A stretch of DNA of 64,000 nt from Vibrio profundi (GCF_005281835.1 NZ_RZIS01000002.1:620001-684000), one strand, 5' to 3'; shown: positions 37,586 to 46,128, counted from the stretch's first letter. The notes: generated from the sequence alone by a model not told the origin. Translations and numbers: made by a program.

Positions 37586-38878
37586 ATGACGACAGTCACA
37601 ACGCCTGCCAACTTTTCACAGCTTGGCCTAATTTCACCTCTTTTAGCTCGTTTAACAGAGCTTGAATATCAGCAACCTACGCCAATTCAAGCGGAAGTCA
37701 TTCCAAGTGTATTAGCAGGGCGTGATCTCATTGCTGGAGCCAATACTGGTTCAGGTAAAACGGCTGCGTTTGCGCTTCCATTGCTTCAACAGCTTCATGA
37801 AGAAAAGTCTCGAGGCCAAAGTAACGCAAGAGGCAACTATGTTGGCGGTCTGATTTTGGTACCGACCCGTGAGTTAGCAAAACAAGTCGCGGATAGCGTT
37901 AAGTCGTATGCGACTCATTTTAATGGTGCGTTGAAAACCGTAGCGGTATTTGGTGGCGTGTCGGTGAATACTCAAATGTTGGCGTTACGTGGTGGCGCGG
38001 ATATTTTGGTCGCGACGCCAGGGCGTTTACTTGATTTGATTTCAAGCAATGCCGTGAAGCTGGATAAAGTGAAAACTTTAGTTCTTGATGAAGCCGACCG
38101 TATGTTGAGCCTAGGCTTTACCGATGAGTTAGCGGCATTATTGAAGCTAACACCAAAACAAAAACAGACACTTTTGTTCTCTGCAACCTTCCCTGAGCAA
38201 GTTCAAGCACTGACTCGTGAACTATTGAACGATCCAATTGAAGTTCAATTACAAAGTAGTGATGCAAGCACGGTTGTTCAGCGCGTATTTACCGTAAATA
38301 AAGGTGAAAAAACGGCTGTTCTTGCTCATTTGGTCAAGAAACACGAATGGCGCCAAGCTTTGATTTTCGTTAACGCGAAGAACAGCTGTGAGCACTTAGC
38401 TGACAAGCTATACAGGCGCGGTGTATACGCTGACGTTTTTCATGGCGATAAAGGTCAGGGTTCTCGTACTCGTATTCTTGAAGATTTTAAAGCCGGCGAG
38501 ATCGATGTTTTGATCGCAACAGACATTGCAGCGCGCGGGTTAGATATTGAAAAACTGCCAGTGGTGATTAACTTTGATTTACCACGCAGCCCCTCAGATT
38601 ACATGCACCGTATTGGCCGAAGCGGCCGTGCGGGTGAAGTCGGTTTGGCACTTTCGCTGATTGATCATGAGGATTACCACCACTTCAAAGTGATTGAGAA
38701 GAAAAACAAAATCAGGCTTGAACGTGAACAAGTTGAAGGCTTTGAAGTTGATGAAGAAGCGACTAAGGCACTTGTTGAAGCATTAAAACCTGTCGCTAAA
38801 CCTGCCGGAACAGGTGGTAAGAAAAAGCGTAAAAAGAAGATGGCAGCAGAAAAAGACATCTGGCTGAAAAACTCATAA
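37586..38878 (+). CDS. DEAD-box ATP-dependent RNA helicase (RhlE-like)
   Basis: This 430-residue helicase has all core motifs: Q motif YQQPTPIQAE, Walker A ANTGSGKT, DEAD as VLDEADRML, SAT as LLFSATFP, and HRIGRSGRAG in the second RecA domain. A lysine-rich tail (GGKKKRKKKM) probably contacts RNA. It belongs to the RhlE/SrmB-like group acting in ribosome assembly or mRNA turnover. No Shine-Dalgarno sequence is evident before the ATG. Confidence 0.9.
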   Translation: MTTVTTPANFSQLGLISPLLARLTELEYQQPTPIQAEVIPSVLAGRDLIAGANTGSGKTAAFALPLLQQLHEEKSRGQSNARGNYVGGLILVPTRELAKQVADSVKSYATHFNGALKTVAVFGGVSVNTQMLALRGGADILVATPGRLLDLISSNAVKLDKVKTLVLDEADRMLSLGFTDELAALLKLTPKQKQTLLFSATFPEQVQALTRELLNDPIEVQLQSSDASTVVQRVFTVNKGEKTAVLAHLVKKHEWRQALIFVNAKNSCEHLADKLYRRGVYADVFHGDKGQGSRTRILEDFKAGEIDVLIATDIAARGLDIEKLPVVINFDLPRSPSDYMHRIGRSGRAGEVGLALSLIDHEDYHHFKVIEKKNKIRLEREQVEGFEVDEEATKALVEALKPVAKPAGTGGKKKRKKKMAAEKDIWLKNS

Positions 38879-38900
38879 TCTTTGATTGAGTGAAACTTAA

Positions 38901-38931
38901 AAAAAGAGCTGACAATATGTCAGCTCTTTTT
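38901..38931 (+). terminator. Helicase terminator
   Basis: The 14-bp stem AAAAAGAGCTGACA / TGTCAGCTCTTTTT has a 3-base loop ATA. The symmetric A and T ends make it bidirectional. It marks the left border of the core region before the cassette array. Confidence 0.93.
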
Positions 38932-39118
38932 CGTTTGTTTTATAAATCACAGATACCTTGTTAATGTCTGTCATACCAAGATTTACCCATTCTTTAGTTA
39001 TGAGCCTACGCGCGAGCTTTGTCGGTGTTCTATACAGAATAATTCTATATTTTAGAGGCCAACAGCTTGTGTATCTTGGTAACCTTATGTTTCTTAGTGA
39101 AAATTTCCAGTAAAATAG

Positions 39119-39189
39119 TGCTAACAAAAAACTAGATAGAGAAATTCTGCATTTAGGTATAGAAACTTTCTGTCTAATAGCTGTTATGC
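39119..39189. repeat. Candidate attC site 0 (left end of cassette array)
   Basis: This short imperfect inverted repeat begins with GCTAAC and ends with GTTATGC. The inner arms TAGATAGAGAAATTC and GAAACTTTCTGTCTA pair at 11 of 15 positions. It is shorter and more degenerate than the three clear attC sites further right, so it is a weaker call. Confidence 0.45.
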
Positions 39190-39208
39190 CTCAGAGTGAT
39201 CCCCGAAA

Positions 39209-39712
39209 TTACGCAAACGGATCAAATAAAACAAAAGTACCATCGCCACGTTTCATTAAATTCTTTGGTTGAACGAAATCAGCTACTAGTTTTACTTTGT
39301 GGACTTTGTTGTAGTTAACATAAAATGTGTCGAGATTTAAAACAGTTTGTTTTAATCCGTTGAAGTCTGGCAATGCAGCAAGTTGATTGCGATTTTTATG
39401 GGCGTAGAAATCAGCAAGCCACTGTGAGTAGTTGCTCTCTTCGGATTCGGTTAAAGTAGTCAATAGCTCCATTTTCGTAACCCAAATATTTTCATTTGGT
39501 ACTTTATGGTGGCTATGGATTTGGGGTAAGTGAATATCAGCTTTATATAAGGGCATAAACTGTGAGACAAATACGTCATAATGCTCGTCAGAAGCAAACT
39601 TAATAGCTTCAGATTGATTAGTTAAAACGATGGTTTTTCCATCATTGAAGCTGGTCTGAAGTGTAGGGTCTGTTTTCTGTTGAGCTTGGGAAAGTGTATC
39701 AATATTTGCCAT
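39209..39712 (-). CDS. Unknown cassette protein in reverse orientation
   Basis: This 167-residue, probably cytoplasmic protein is not of a family I recognise. Its last 25 residues (VADFVQPKNLMKR, then VLFDPFA) recall the catalytic loop and metal motif of kinase or phosphotransferase folds (D...N and DP), but the protein is too short for a complete kinase, so this is only a hint. It lies between a degenerate attC and the IS-disrupted attC, on the strand opposite to the other cassette genes. It therefore needs its own promoter. Confidence 0.6.
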   Translation of the reverse strand: MANIDTLSQAQQKTDPTLQTSFNDGKTIVLTNQSEAIKFASDEHYDVFVSQFMPLYKADIHLPQIHSHHKVPNENIWVTKMELLTTLTESEESNYSQWLADFYAHKNRNQLAALPDFNGLKQTVLNLDTFYVNYNKVHKVKLVADFVQPKNLMKRGDGTFVLFDPFA

Positions 39713-39773
39713 GACTACGTTTAAGCTGGTTGATGAGACTTGATTCTATATGAAACGCTGACCGAAAGTATAG

Positions 39774-39783
39774 GCATAACAAG
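39774..39783. repeat. Left part of attC site 1, split by the IS
   Basis: GCATAACAAG is the R'' box of an attC. Its continuation CATTTAAGAG lies at 40970 on the other side of the insertion sequence. Joined, the two parts pair well with the R' arm ending at 41055. Confidence 0.8.
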
Positions 39784-39801
39784 AGACTATGGCGTCAATA
39801 G

Positions 39802-40764
<963 letters not shown>

Positions 40765-40791
40765 CTAACTCTTGCTTGCAAATGCGGGCTC

Positions 40792-40932
40792 GAGACCCAG
40801 AAGACTATTCGAGTGTGGTGCTTGGAGTTCTATCTGGCGTTCGTACTTGTTATCGGTCTCTCGATAGAGGAACCAGCGTTTAATCGAACTACCAGATAGA
40901 AGAACTTTAGTTGCAGCTAAAGTCTGGGTCTC
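40792..40932 (-). ncRNA. Candidate bridge RNA of the IS110 element
   Basis: Read on the minus strand, a 10-bp stem (40923-40932 with 40792-40801) encloses two hairpins. The first is a 6-bp hairpin (40905-40922). The second is a longer one: 10-bp stem 40828-40837 / 40892-40901, then 5-bp 40839-40843 / 40885-40889. Its internal loop (40844-40854 and 40875-40884) is capped by an inner hairpin (40855-40874). The loop strands carry TTAAACGCT and GATAACAAG, near-matches (8/9 each) to the two halves of the attC target. AATAGTCT at 40802-40809 matches the transposon end CATAGTCT at 7 of 8. The fold was done by eye. Confidence 0.6.
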
Positions 40933-40969
40933 ACCTTACCCGATTGGAGTGCTTATTATCCATACAAAG

Positions 40970-41055
40970 CATTTAAGAGTGATTCGCAACGCTTGGCAGT
41001 TTCGCTTCGCTCAAGTATAGCCAAGCGCCGCTCACACCTTAATGCGGCGTTATGC
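40970..41055. repeat. attC site 1, right portion (VCR-like)
   Basis: The remainder of the attC runs from CATTTAAGAG to the R' box GTTATGC (41049-41055). The arm ACGCTTGGC pairs with GCCAAGCGC, and together with the left box at 39774 it forms the long imperfect hairpin typical of Vibrio integron sites. Confidence 0.85.
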
Positions 41056-41097
41056 AACAGAGAGTGTTTTATGTGCTCGGTAAGGAATAAATAAGAA

Positions 41098-41895
41098 ATG
41101 AATAGAGATGACTTTTCGGCTTCTACAAAGCGAACTTTGGCTGAACGCGTAGGTTATAGATGCTCTAATCCAGGTTGTGGTGTTGAAACTGCGGGCGCAA
41201 GTATCGGAAACAACTTAAAGGTTACGAGGATAGGGGTTGCTGCGCATATAACAGCTGCTGCTAGAGGAGGGCCTCGATACGATGAGTCATTAAGCCAAGA
41301 CGCAAGAAAATCAATAACTAATGGTATTTGGTTATGTCAAAGTTGCTCTGTCTTAATTGACAGGGATGAACATAATTATTCTGTGTCTTTGCTGCAATCA
41401 TGGAAGCAAGAAGCAGAGTTGAGAGCCAACTCTCGAATCGGAAAGCAAGATGTAAATGCTGCAAATGTTATTCTTGTTCAACAAACAGAAGCCTTAAGAG
41501 TACAGAAGTTTATTCAATTTATATATGACTTTTTTAAAGAGCCTGAGTACCGACTGGGTGAGCTTTCAACGGATATGTATTATGTAAACCCTCGAGTATA
41601 TACAAACATCAATTCAATCAACGATTACCAACAAGAATACTCTCAAAACTTAAGATCTTATGATGTTGGTGCTCAAATTAAACAAGACGAAATTGTACAG
41701 TTAATTTATGGTTTAAAGGACTTCTTGAATAAATACCTGTACCAGCCACTAGCTCATGATTATAAACTATGTGGAAATGAACAGTATGGGCACTATAGCC
41801 AAGAGCAAGTGACAGATGTAGAAAATCAGAGAGATTCTTTATATCGTATTGCTAATTTAGTTCAGGAACTTAACCAATTTTGTGAGCGTCGATAG
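41098..41895 (+). CDS. HNH-domain cassette protein, possible defence effector
   Basis: This 265-residue protein has an N-terminal HNH-type zinc domain: CSNPGC (Cys22, Cys27), AAHITAAARGGPRYD (His50) and NGIWLCQSCSVLID (Asn75, Cys80, Cys83, Asp88). This variant occurs at the N or C terminus of several bacterial nuclease and phage-defence proteins. The C-terminal 150 residues, largely helical, match nothing I recognise and may be a sensing domain. It is the single gene of a cassette bounded by attC1 and attC2. Confidence 0.72.
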   Translation: MNRDDFSASTKRTLAERVGYRCSNPGCGVETAGASIGNNLKVTRIGVAAHITAAARGGPRYDESLSQDARKSITNGIWLCQSCSVLIDRDEHNYSVSLLQSWKQEAELRANSRIGKQDVNAANVILVQQTEALRVQKFIQFIYDFFKEPEYRLGELSTDMYYVNPRVYTNINSINDYQQEYSQNLRSYDVGAQIKQDEIVQLIYGLKDFLNKYLYQPLAHDYKLCGNEQYGHYSQEQVTDVENQRDSLYRIANLVQELNQFCERR

Positions 41896-41900
41896 TTGTT

Positions 41901-42026
41901 GCATAACAAACAATTTCAGAGTGATTCAGCACGCTTGGCATTTTTGTTTTGAGTCGAGTTCAGTGATTACGGTGGTCAAATTAAGTGTCGTGATTGCGTG
42001 CTTCACACCTTAATTGGGCGTAAGGT
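41901..42026. repeat. attC site 2 (VCR-like)
   Basis: This 126-base imperfect inverted repeat begins GCATAAC and ends GGGCGTAAGGT. The inner arm GCACGCTTGG pairs with the GCGTGCTTC region. The R' box reads GTAAGGT rather than GTTRRRY, a change at a position important for recombination, so the site may be weakened. Confidence 0.85.
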
Positions 42027-42046
42027 ACTAGGAGTAAAGCGACAAT

Positions 42047-42673
42047 ATGTTGGAATACGTATTAATCTATTTTGTACCATTTTTGGTGTTCATTGTAGTA
42101 GTTGTAATGCATAGGCTTGTTGAAATTCCTAAATTTAAAAAATTTTGTGACTTATTGGTATCACGCGGTCTTAATTCCAAGGTTTTAAGTAGAATCGTGA
42201 CCTTATCAGCAATTCTATCTGTTTGGTTGGCGCTATCTCAGCACTTAGTGACCTCATTAAAAGAGGCAGAAAAAAAGGAGCAAGAGTTGTCGTCACTCGT
42301 TAGGGTATTTGACGAATCTTCGGAGCGTCAGCGAGACACTTTAAATTTGATTGTTAATGGAAAAAGTAGACATTATATGGGAATTAAGCCTATTGAATTT
42401 CGTGACTTTTCTGTGACTCATATTGACTTATTGATCAATAATAGCCTTGCTAACGCCTGCTTTGACTTACCAACTTTGTTTTCTCTAAAAGATGAACTAC
42501 AGAAGCTAAATATCGCTATGCCGTCAATTCGAGAAATGACAGGTATGTCAGTTGAAAACTCAATAAAAAATACTTGGGTGACGTTGGACATAGATTTGGT
42601 GGCGCGGTCAGCATTGTCGCTGTATTCAACAGCAAAAAATATGGACAGTAACTGCCCTGTCGAGGGTAATTAG
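42047..42673 (+). CDS. Cassette-encoded two-helix membrane protein of unknown function
   Basis: This 208-residue protein has membrane segments at about 3-23 and 47-66, then a coiled-coil-prone stretch (TSLKEAEKKEQELSSLVRVF) and a soluble domain of about 120 residues. I do not recognise a family. The ATG begins 20 bases after attC2 with an AGGAG box, the usual spacing for a cassette gene. Membrane proteins with a cytoplasmic or periplasmic domain of this size are frequent in vibrio cassettes, some with anti-phage roles; none is shown here. Confidence 0.65.
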   Translation: MLEYVLIYFVPFLVFIVVVVMHRLVEIPKFKKFCDLLVSRGLNSKVLSRIVTLSAILSVWLALSQHLVTSLKEAEKKEQELSSLVRVFDESSERQRDTLNLIVNGKSRHYMGIKPIEFRDFSVTHIDLLINNSLANACFDLPTLFSLKDELQKLNIAMPSIREMTGMSVENSIKNTWVTLDIDLVARSALSLYSTAKNMDSNCPVEGN

Positions 42674-42688
42674 GTTGTGGGAGAAAGT

Positions 42689-42786
42689 GCCTAACAAACG
42701 CTTCAAGTGGGATTCGTAAACGCGTGCCGAACTCGCTTCGCTCAAACATGGCACACGTTCACTCACCCTTTAAGCGGGCGTTAGTT
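42689..42786. repeat. attC site 3 (VCR-like)
   Basis: This 98-base imperfect inverted repeat runs from GCCTAAC to GTTAGTT. Outer arms CCTAACAAACGCTT and AAGCGGGCGTTAG pair, and inner arms ACGCGTGCC and GGCACACGT pair. It appears fully intact. Confidence 0.9.
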
Positions 42787-42847
42787 GTTGCTGGAAATCT
42801 TGAACTCATGTACAAAGCAATTCTAATTACACTAGGAGTTAAGTTGC

Positions 42848-43348
42848 ATGAGTTTAGTTGTACGTCAGGTGACTCTCGATGATGCCCAAGGCATTACTAA
42901 TGTCCTCAATCCCATCGTTATTGAAGGCTTATACACGGTATTGGACACAACCTTTACCCCTGAAGAAGAAAAAGAGTTTATTGCTCAATTTCCTGAGCGC
43001 GGTGTGTTTACAGTTGCGTTGTCCGGAAGTGACTCAACGGTTATTGGTTTCCAAAATATTGAGCCGTTCGCACAATACACAAAAGCTTTTGACCACGTAG
43101 GCATAATTGGTTCGTTTGTCAGTGAAAATGCTCGTGGTCAAGGTGTTTCGAGAGAGCTTTTCAATTCGACATTCGAAGTTGCAAAGCAAAAGGGCTATGA
43201 GAAGCTATTTGCTTACGTCCGCAGTGATAATGAGCGAGCTTTGGCAGTTTATCTTAAACAAGGCTTTGAAATTGTAGGTACAGCGAAGAAGCATGCAAAA
43301 GTTCGCGGGGAATACGTAGACGAAGTCCTCATAGAGAAGTTTTTGTAG
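42848..43348 (+). CDS. Cassette-encoded GNAT acetyltransferase
   Basis: This 166-residue GNAT enzyme has the acetyl-CoA loop SENARGQGVSRELF (about residues 96-110) and the YVRSDNERALAVYLKQGFEIVG segment (broken here after 20 residues in most relatives by a gap). It resembles phosphinothricin/amino-group acetyltransferases and RimI-like proteins. The acceptor is unknown. An AGGAG box precedes the ATG, and it is flanked by attC3 and a degenerate attC4. Confidence 0.85.
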   Translation: MSLVVRQVTLDDAQGITNVLNPIVIEGLYTVLDTTFTPEEEKEFIAQFPERGVFTVALSGSDSTVIGFQNIEPFAQYTKAFDHVGIIGSFVSENARGQGVSRELFNSTFEVAKQKGYEKLFAYVRSDNERALAVYLKQGFEIVGTAKKHAKVRGEYVDEVLIEKFL

Positions 43349-43363
43349 GTGTTGAATAGCAAA

Positions 43364-43437
43364 AACTAACAAGAGACGATGACACAATGCTTTAGGTCAG
43401 GTGTCTGTATTGTTGATACCTTAATTGGGCGTTTTAG
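43364..43437. repeat. Degenerate attC site 4
   Basis: A CTAACAAG box at the left and the ending CCTTAATTGGGCGTTTTAG at the right are attC-like; the right arm is almost identical to that of attC2. The middle is short and pairs poorly. The left part (AACAAGAGAC.ATG) resembles the IS110 end at 39779, so an old insertion may have scrambled it. Confidence 0.5.
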
Positions 43438-43453
43438 TGATTCGGAGTGTACC

Positions 43454-43819
43454 TTGAAATCTGTATTAAATTTAGTTCAAGCCCATTGGTTGTTATTTAC
43501 TATTGTAATAGCCCTGATAATCACGGGTTTGTCCCTATACCCAGTGGAAAATCTTCCTGCTGTTCCTGGTACAGATAAGACTCACCATTTTATTGCTTAT
43601 GGGGCTTTGGCATTTCCAATAGCGTTAGCGAGACCCAAAAAGTGGTTATTCGTGATAGTAGGATTATTAGTGTGTAGTGGAGTTATTGAGTTAGTTCAAC
43701 CATATGTAAATCGCTATGGTGAATGGCTCGATTTAGGTGCAAATGCCTTAGGGCTAGTGGTAGGAACCTTAATTGCGATTGTTGCACGGTCGATGATTCT
43801 GAAGGAAAAGTCGCAATAA
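43454..43819 (+). CDS. Cassette-encoded VanZ-like membrane protein
   Basis: The protein is about 121 residues from TTG 43454, which has GGAG 6 bases upstream. The longer frame from ATG 43379 would run through the attC arm and is unlikely. It has four membrane helices with the VanZ pattern: a first helix, then TDKTHHFIAYGALAF, a helix ending GVIELVQPYVNRYGEWLDLGAN (broken up as two motifs), and a last helix. VanZ proteins act at the cell envelope and give low-level glycopeptide resistance in some bacteria. Here the role is unknown. Confidence 0.82.
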   Translation: MKSVLNLVQAHWLLFTIVIALIITGLSLYPVENLPAVPGTDKTHHFIAYGALAFPIALARPKKWLFVIVGLLVCSGVIELVQPYVNRYGEWLDLGANALGLVVGTLIAIVARSMILKEKSQ

Positions 43820-43822
43820 CAA

Positions 43823-44030
43823 ATGACCATGGCGTCAATAGTTAATATTTGGCGCTATTGTTAGCCCATAAACATCGCCCCTCAGCATTGCATTTTATAC
43901 CATCACCATCTCACACAGTTCCTACTTAGCCCTATTAACTGGGTTACATTGGGTGGCAGACGCCGATGCTATTTCCCCTATCCTTAGTATGCTTTGTGGT
44001 ATTTCATTTTTAGCTTTCAATAAACTCGAA
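43823..44030 (-). pseudogene. IS110 transposase remnant, copy 2
   Basis: The sequence from the transposon end (CATGGCGTCAATAGTTAAT) follows the intact element from 39789 onwards through the transposase 3' end. After an internal deletion it resumes with the segment GCTTTGTGGTATTTCATTTTTAGCTT-like region matching 40163-40190. Many substitutions and frameshifts show it is old. It begins directly after an AATAACAA box at the end of the VanZ cassette, the same position relative to attC as in the intact insertion. Confidence 0.8.
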
Positions 44031-44133
44031 CTTCTCTGAAAATCGTAGTTGCTTAACATAAATCCCCTTCTTTTTTATAGAAACCATCAGTGGTTTGATA
44101 AAGTGATGATTCAATATGCAGGAGGGTTTTGAG

Positions 44134-44268
44134 ATGGGAACGATAATAGGCTTAGTCATATTAGCTGCGATAGATTGGTATCTTGCCCGTAAAACTGGGC
44201 TTCATATACATCAACTAATTTCTAAAAAGTATGCCGAGCATTTAGATAGTAAAGAAAATCATAAATAA
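44134..44268 (+). CDS. 44-residue membrane peptide in a cassette
   Basis: ATG 44134 follows a strong GGAGGG box with 7-base spacing. The product has an N-terminal hydrophobic helix (GTIIGLVILAAIDWYLA) and a basic, polar tail (SKKYAEHLDSKENHK). It lies between the second IS remnant and an attC-type GCATAAC box, that is, in the position of a cassette gene. No family is recognised. The strong ribosome binding site is the main support. Confidence 0.6.
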   Translation: MGTIIGLVILAAIDWYLARKTGLHIHQLISKKYAEHLDSKENHK

Positions 44269-44335
44269 GGCTTAGTTGGGAAATGGTTTAAGTTTAATCG
44301 ATGTGTGAATTTTACTATGCCTATTGATATTATAT

Positions 44336-44345
44336 GCATAACAAG
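44336..44345. repeat. Orphan attC R'' box next to IS remnant
   Basis: GCATAACAAG is identical to the box left of the intact IS insertion at 39774-39783. The rest of this attC is missing, replaced by an IS110 end remnant. Confidence 0.7.
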
Positions 44346-44446
44346 GAATTACGGCGCCAATAGGTAATTTTTGGCGCTATCTTTATCCCACAACACACTG
44401 GCTTTGAGCATCGAATTTAAGAGCTATGCTATTTCTCATATGTAAA
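44346..44446 (-). pseudogene. IS110 transposase remnant, copy 3
   Basis: About 100 bases align with 39784-39883 of the intact element (shared GGTAATTTTTGGCGCTATC-like and GAGCATCGAATTTAAGA-like stretches). It is the transposon's short end plus the transposase C-terminal codons. The rest of that copy has been lost. The junction with the attC box is the same as in the intact copy. Confidence 0.8.
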
Positions 44447-44456
44447 TTGGAACGGA

Positions 44457-45104
44457 TTAGTTTGGTTGTGTAGAAGGTGCTGGATAGTCATCACCAATCA
44501 TACATACAAGCGCACCACCAAAAGCGTTGTCGTAGCGTATTCTTCCTACTGCGTTAGAGCTTTCTACACTCGTATCACCATCCACAATATAATTGATTTC
44601 TTGTGCGACTTTTATCGGTACCAACCAGATACAAGCAGCTAGGGAGCAGGTTGATGACGATGGTGCGCAACCTGTTTCGGAGCTTCCTCGTACCCATTTA
44701 CTATTTTTTTCCTTAAGTAGCAGTTGCGTGGCAATGTAATCTGGGTGATCAATGTATTGATCGCCACCGATCCATGTATCGCTATAAGGTAGATACGGCC
44801 CGTGCCAAGTCGGCAAGTCTGGATTTTCAATTAAGCTATTGATATTCAAGTAGCCGAATTTTGTGTCGGTATCGGAAGTGATTGGCGGTAATGAACCATT
44901 GTCTTGATAGTATTGCTCAGCTGAATCTAGGACAGTGTTAAGTTGCCCAATCACAAGCTTTGCTTCTTGCTCTGGGGAAAGATTCTCACTCAGTTGTTTA
45001 TACATAAAAACAGCTGCAATGAGTATCAATACGCTAAACGATGCAAGTTTCCATTTCTTTAGCTGCCGCAGACGTTTCAACATGTAATATTTTTCTCTCA
45101 TCAA
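44457..45104 (-). CDS. Pilin-like membrane-anchored protein of unknown function
   Basis: The protein is up to 215 residues; the start may be the ATG at 45101, or at 45083 inside the frame. A single N-terminal hydrophobic helix (LASFSVLILIAAVFMYKQL) is followed by an extended helix and a pilin-like globular domain with GYLNINSLI, AQEINYIVDGD and FGGALVCMIG. This pattern resembles minor pilins with a C-terminal disulfide. The usual prepilin peptidase motif (GFTLIE) is absent, so it is not a standard type IV pilin. It abuts the last IS remnant at the right border of the array. Confidence 0.6.
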   Translation of the reverse strand: MMREKYYMLKRLRQLKKWKLASFSVLILIAAVFMYKQLSENLSPEQEAKLVIGQLNTVLDSAEQYYQDNGSLPPITSDTDTKFGYLNINSLIENPDLPTWHGPYLPYSDTWIGGDQYIDHPDYIATQLLLKEKNSKWVRGSSETGCAPSSSTCSLAACIWLVPIKVAQEINYIVDGDTSVESSNAVGRIRYDNAFGGALVCMIGDDYPAPSTQPN

Positions 45105-45289
45105 AGGGTTCTGATAACGCTAAGGTCGCGCTTATGGGAAAGATTATACCAGAGTGGAATTAGACGTTTCGAACTCAAAATCCCCTCAAACCATCTAGAG
45201 ACACTGCGTGAAAATAGACGTTATCTTAATGAAAGGTAGCGCACTCAATCAGTTAGCCACTTATTGTGTGCGTATTGGAGAAAGAGGAT

Positions 45290-45325
45290 CAAAAATGCCC
45301 ACTAGTTCAAACAACTAATGGGCAT
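45290..45325 (-). terminator. Minus-strand terminator after the VOC gene
   Basis: The stem ATGCCCACTAGTT (45295-45307) pairs at 12 of 13 positions with AACTAATGGGCAT (45313-45325). On the minus strand it is followed by five T residues. Confidence 0.85.
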
Positions 45326-45350
45326 AAAAAGTGACAATTTGGATCGAGAA

Positions 45351-45842
45351 TTACTCGTAGTCAGAAGCGTATGTATCTTCGTATGAGTGTGAGTAGAACT
45401 CGAACAAGTTACCAAATGGGTCTTCAAGGTAAACCATTTGCGCTTGCTTAGAGTCATCTTCTGGGTGGTAACGCATTATGTCCATACGAACCTTACCGCC
45501 AAACTCTTCAACACGTTTGATTGCTGAAGCAAACTGTTCTTTTGGCAGTTGTAGACAGAAGTGGAAGATACCTAGGCGAGAGAAGTCAACCTCGTGGCGC
45601 TCTTGGCGTTCTTTCATTTCAAACAGCTCAACACCGATACCGTCAGTCGTTACTAGGTGAGCAATGTTGAAGCCTTTAAAACCTTCACCAAATACGGCAA
45701 TACACATACGGCCAATCGCAGATTCACGTTCTTCGATTACCTTGGTGTTGTTCATAACAATACGTAAACCTAGCGCTTTAGTGTAGAACTCTACCGCTTT
45801 GTCCATATCGCCAACCATGATGCCTACGTGGTTCATTTTCAT
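45351..45842 (-). CDS. VOC-family protein (glyoxalase/dioxygenase fold)
   Basis: The protein is about 163 residues from the ATG at 45840-45842, with GGAG 6 bases upstream; a TTG four codons earlier is unlikely. It has two vicinal-oxygen-chelate modules: MNHVGIMVGDMDKAVEFYTKALGL at the start (shown here in two parts, MNHVGIMVGDM and DKAVEFYTKALGL) and MVYLEDPFGNLFEFYSH at the end. Metal ligands are likely His5, Glu58-like and the final Glu. The substrate is unknown. It is divergent from the phosphonate ABC operon. Confidence 0.85.
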   Translation of the reverse strand: MKMNHVGIMVGDMDKAVEFYTKALGLRIVMNNTKVIEERESAIGRMCIAVFGEGFKGFNIAHLVTTDGIGVELFEMKERQERHEVDFSRLGIFHFCLQLPKEQFASAIKRVEEFGGKVRMDIMRYHPEDDSKQAQMVYLEDPFGNLFEFYSHSYEDTYASDYE

Positions 45843-46098
45843 AACTTGCTCCAAATTCTTTTGATTGATTCGTCGAACTGTTTCGATGGGAGAATATTAA
45901 GCAATTGATACTGATATGGGAAATTATCAAAATTTATGTTTTTGATAATTTATTGTTATCATCTGCAAGGAAGAGTCGAAGATTGACGGCACGTATTAAT
46001 GACTAAGCTTTCTCATTGATGGGTATTGGTTCTGCAATACAACTGTCATTTAGCTTCTATAAATTTGTCACTCAACTGAAATATTCAAAGTTTAGATT

Positions 46099-46110
46099 TG
46101 GTATATACCA
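46099..46110. promoter_or_regulatory. Candidate PhnR operator, ABC operon
   Basis: TGGTATATACCA is a perfect 12-bp palindrome 18 bases before the ATPase start. It is the best match of three related sites, the other two lying at phnW and the binding-protein gene. The shape is typical of GntR/HutC (UTRA) operators. Confidence 0.75.
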
Positions 46111-46128
46111 TTTCAAGAGTGCTGTAAG

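Noticed and set aside
38897..39127. 76-residue minus-strand frame after the helicase
   Set aside because: It overlaps the strong bidirectional terminator at its 3' end and has no ribosome binding site or recognisable domain.
40801..40900. Reading the palindromes upstream of the transposase as transposon terminal repeats or an operator
   Set aside because: IS110 elements lack terminal inverted repeats, and the nested stems are explained better by an RNA fold.
43379..43453. ATG at 43379 as the start of the VanZ-like gene
   Set aside because: The first 25 codons run through the attC arm and have no homology to the family; TTG 43454 has a good ribosome binding site.
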